Source: Malania oleifera (taxonomy: Eukaryota; Streptophyta; Magnoliopsida; Santalales; Ximeniaceae). From it: a stretch of DNA of 64,000 bases. The DNA is taken from positions 7,223,764-7,287,763 of the forward strand of contig NC_080422.1 of assembly GCF_029873635.1 (NCBI RefSeq), in the 5' to 3' direction. The notes beneath the pieces were generated by a model. That model did no database searches. It worked only from the letters and a program-made list of their open reading frames with translations, and was not told where the DNA came from. Made by a program: the position numbers and the translations under genes. Shown here piece by piece: positions 62,967 through 64,000 of this stretch. Within the stretch, counting starts at the first letter, position 1. Each line of letters starts with the position of its first letter.

Positions 62967-64000
62967 TTCTCCCCTCCTTATAAAATTTCGTCCTCGAAAT
63001 TTGTTATCTGTGTTATACCCATCCCCTGAAGAAAATTTACTACTTATTTTACTAACTATGGCGGAGGAATACCGTGGTTACATAAGGGTTCTGGGAGATT
63101 ACAACCTTTGAAAGAAAATTCTCTCCAAAACTACCAGAACCAAAATACGACATAACCTCTACTATACAAATTAAATTACATTCCTTTAACCTTGGTTTTT
63201 ATTCAACAAATGCACGTATTTCTGGCACATTTGCTCCTCTAACTTCCAAGAAGGTTCCTCCACTGCATGGTTGTGCCACATAACTTTTTCTAATGGAATG
63301 CTTTTCGTACACAACTTTTATTCTTTCCAATCCAAATTCTGCACTAGCTCTTCTTTATAAATAAGGCATCACTAAGTTCCAGTGCCTCAAATCTGATCCA
63401 ATGGAAGGGATCTAAGATGTATTTCTTCAACATGGAAACATGAAATGCATCATGAAATTTTGATAAAACTGGTGGTAAAGCCAATCTATAGGCAACTGGA
63501 CCCATTCTTTCTAGAATCTGGAATGGTTCAATCTACCTAAGGCTCAGTTTACTCTTCCTCCCAAATCTCATAACTCCTTTTAATGGTGTCATCCTAAAAA
63601 ATACGTGATCTCCAACGTCAAACTCTAACTCTCGTTGGCGAGTATCTGCATAGCTTTTTTGCCGACTCTGTGCTGTTCTAATCCTGTCATTGATGAGTCT
63701 GACTTTTTCCTGAGTTTGTTGTATCAGCTCTAACCCCATTATCTGTCTCTCTCCAAACTCATCCTAGTATAACAGGGATTGACATTTCCTACCATACAAT
63801 GCCTCAAATGGTGTCATCCCAATGCTGGCCTGATAGTTGTTATTATACACAAATTCAACTAGTGGTATAAACCATAACCAATTGTCTCCAAAGTCCAACA
63901 CACATGCACGTAGCACATCCTCCAATATCTGTATCGTCCTCTCCATTTGTCTGTCTATCTGATGATGAAATGTTGTGCTGAATGATAACTAAGAACCCAT
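62967..64000 (-). pseudogene. C integrase C-terminal part, runs off the edge
   Basis: Readable on the minus strand: MERTIQILEDVLRACVLDFG, ASIGMTPFEALYGRK, then a stop, then GLELIQQTQEKVRLINDR and GDHVFFRMTPLKGVMRFGRK. The tail at 63181-63530 is present but broken by stops and shifts. RT and gag would lie to the right of the window. Confidence 0.85.

Overview
This is nuclear DNA of a flowering plant, almost certainly a woody or repeat-rich eudicot. The evidence is split genes with GT-AG introns, a G-box-binding-factor gene, a GT31 arabinogalactan galactosyltransferase gene, an RTE-type LINE, a tRNA-derived SINE, and copia and Tekay/Del-type chromovirus retrotransposons. There is nothing bacterial and no CRISPR array. 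I cannot name the species.

Left part (1-26 kb), genic. A decayed Ty1/copia element (1-2858, minus) lies against or inside a gene for a GBF-type bZIP factor. Its first four coding exons (4667 to 3086, minus) encode the proline-rich N-terminal region, and the bZIP part is not in the window. A SINE sits in its first coding intron. An AT-rich spacer follows, with a truncated gypsy LTR at 9.64-12.14 kb. Next is a complete 12-exon gene on the minus strand (CDS 25592 to 13250, 342 residues), rebuilt here exon by exon. It matches HPGT1, the hydroxyproline O-galactosyltransferase. Intron 9 carries a roughly 3-kb antisense RTE-type LINE, and introns 2 and 7 each carry a local tandem duplication.

Middle (26-33 kb), intergenic. 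It holds an array of about five degenerate 130-bp repeats, an LTR-like block (28.2-29.8 kb), and a 2,264-bp solo LTR with a perfect CCACT target duplication (30479-32742).

Right part (33-64 kb), nested retrotransposons. A TGATTACGCG-type LTR (33070-59081) is split by chromovirus A (33501-57484, duplication AGTCG/AGCCG). The 3' LTR of A holds a second TGATTACGCG-type LTR (34581-36235). The integrase of A is split by a solo LTR (38407-50225, duplication CTAGA), and that solo LTR is split by chromovirus B (39284-48699, duplication ACATG). To the right, a Tat-like pol remnant (59082-60330) is interrupted by chromovirus C (60331 to beyond the edge). All coding parts of A, B, C, copia and Tat carry stops or frameshifts.

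The least expected signals are in non-coding parts of the LTRs. These are arrays of a TCGTCGACGA palindrome upstream of TATA boxes in two LTR types, a TGAGAC-GT-GTCTCA inverted repeat kept in five LTR types, and a block of about 630 bp that is identical between the two otherwise diverged LTRs of element B.
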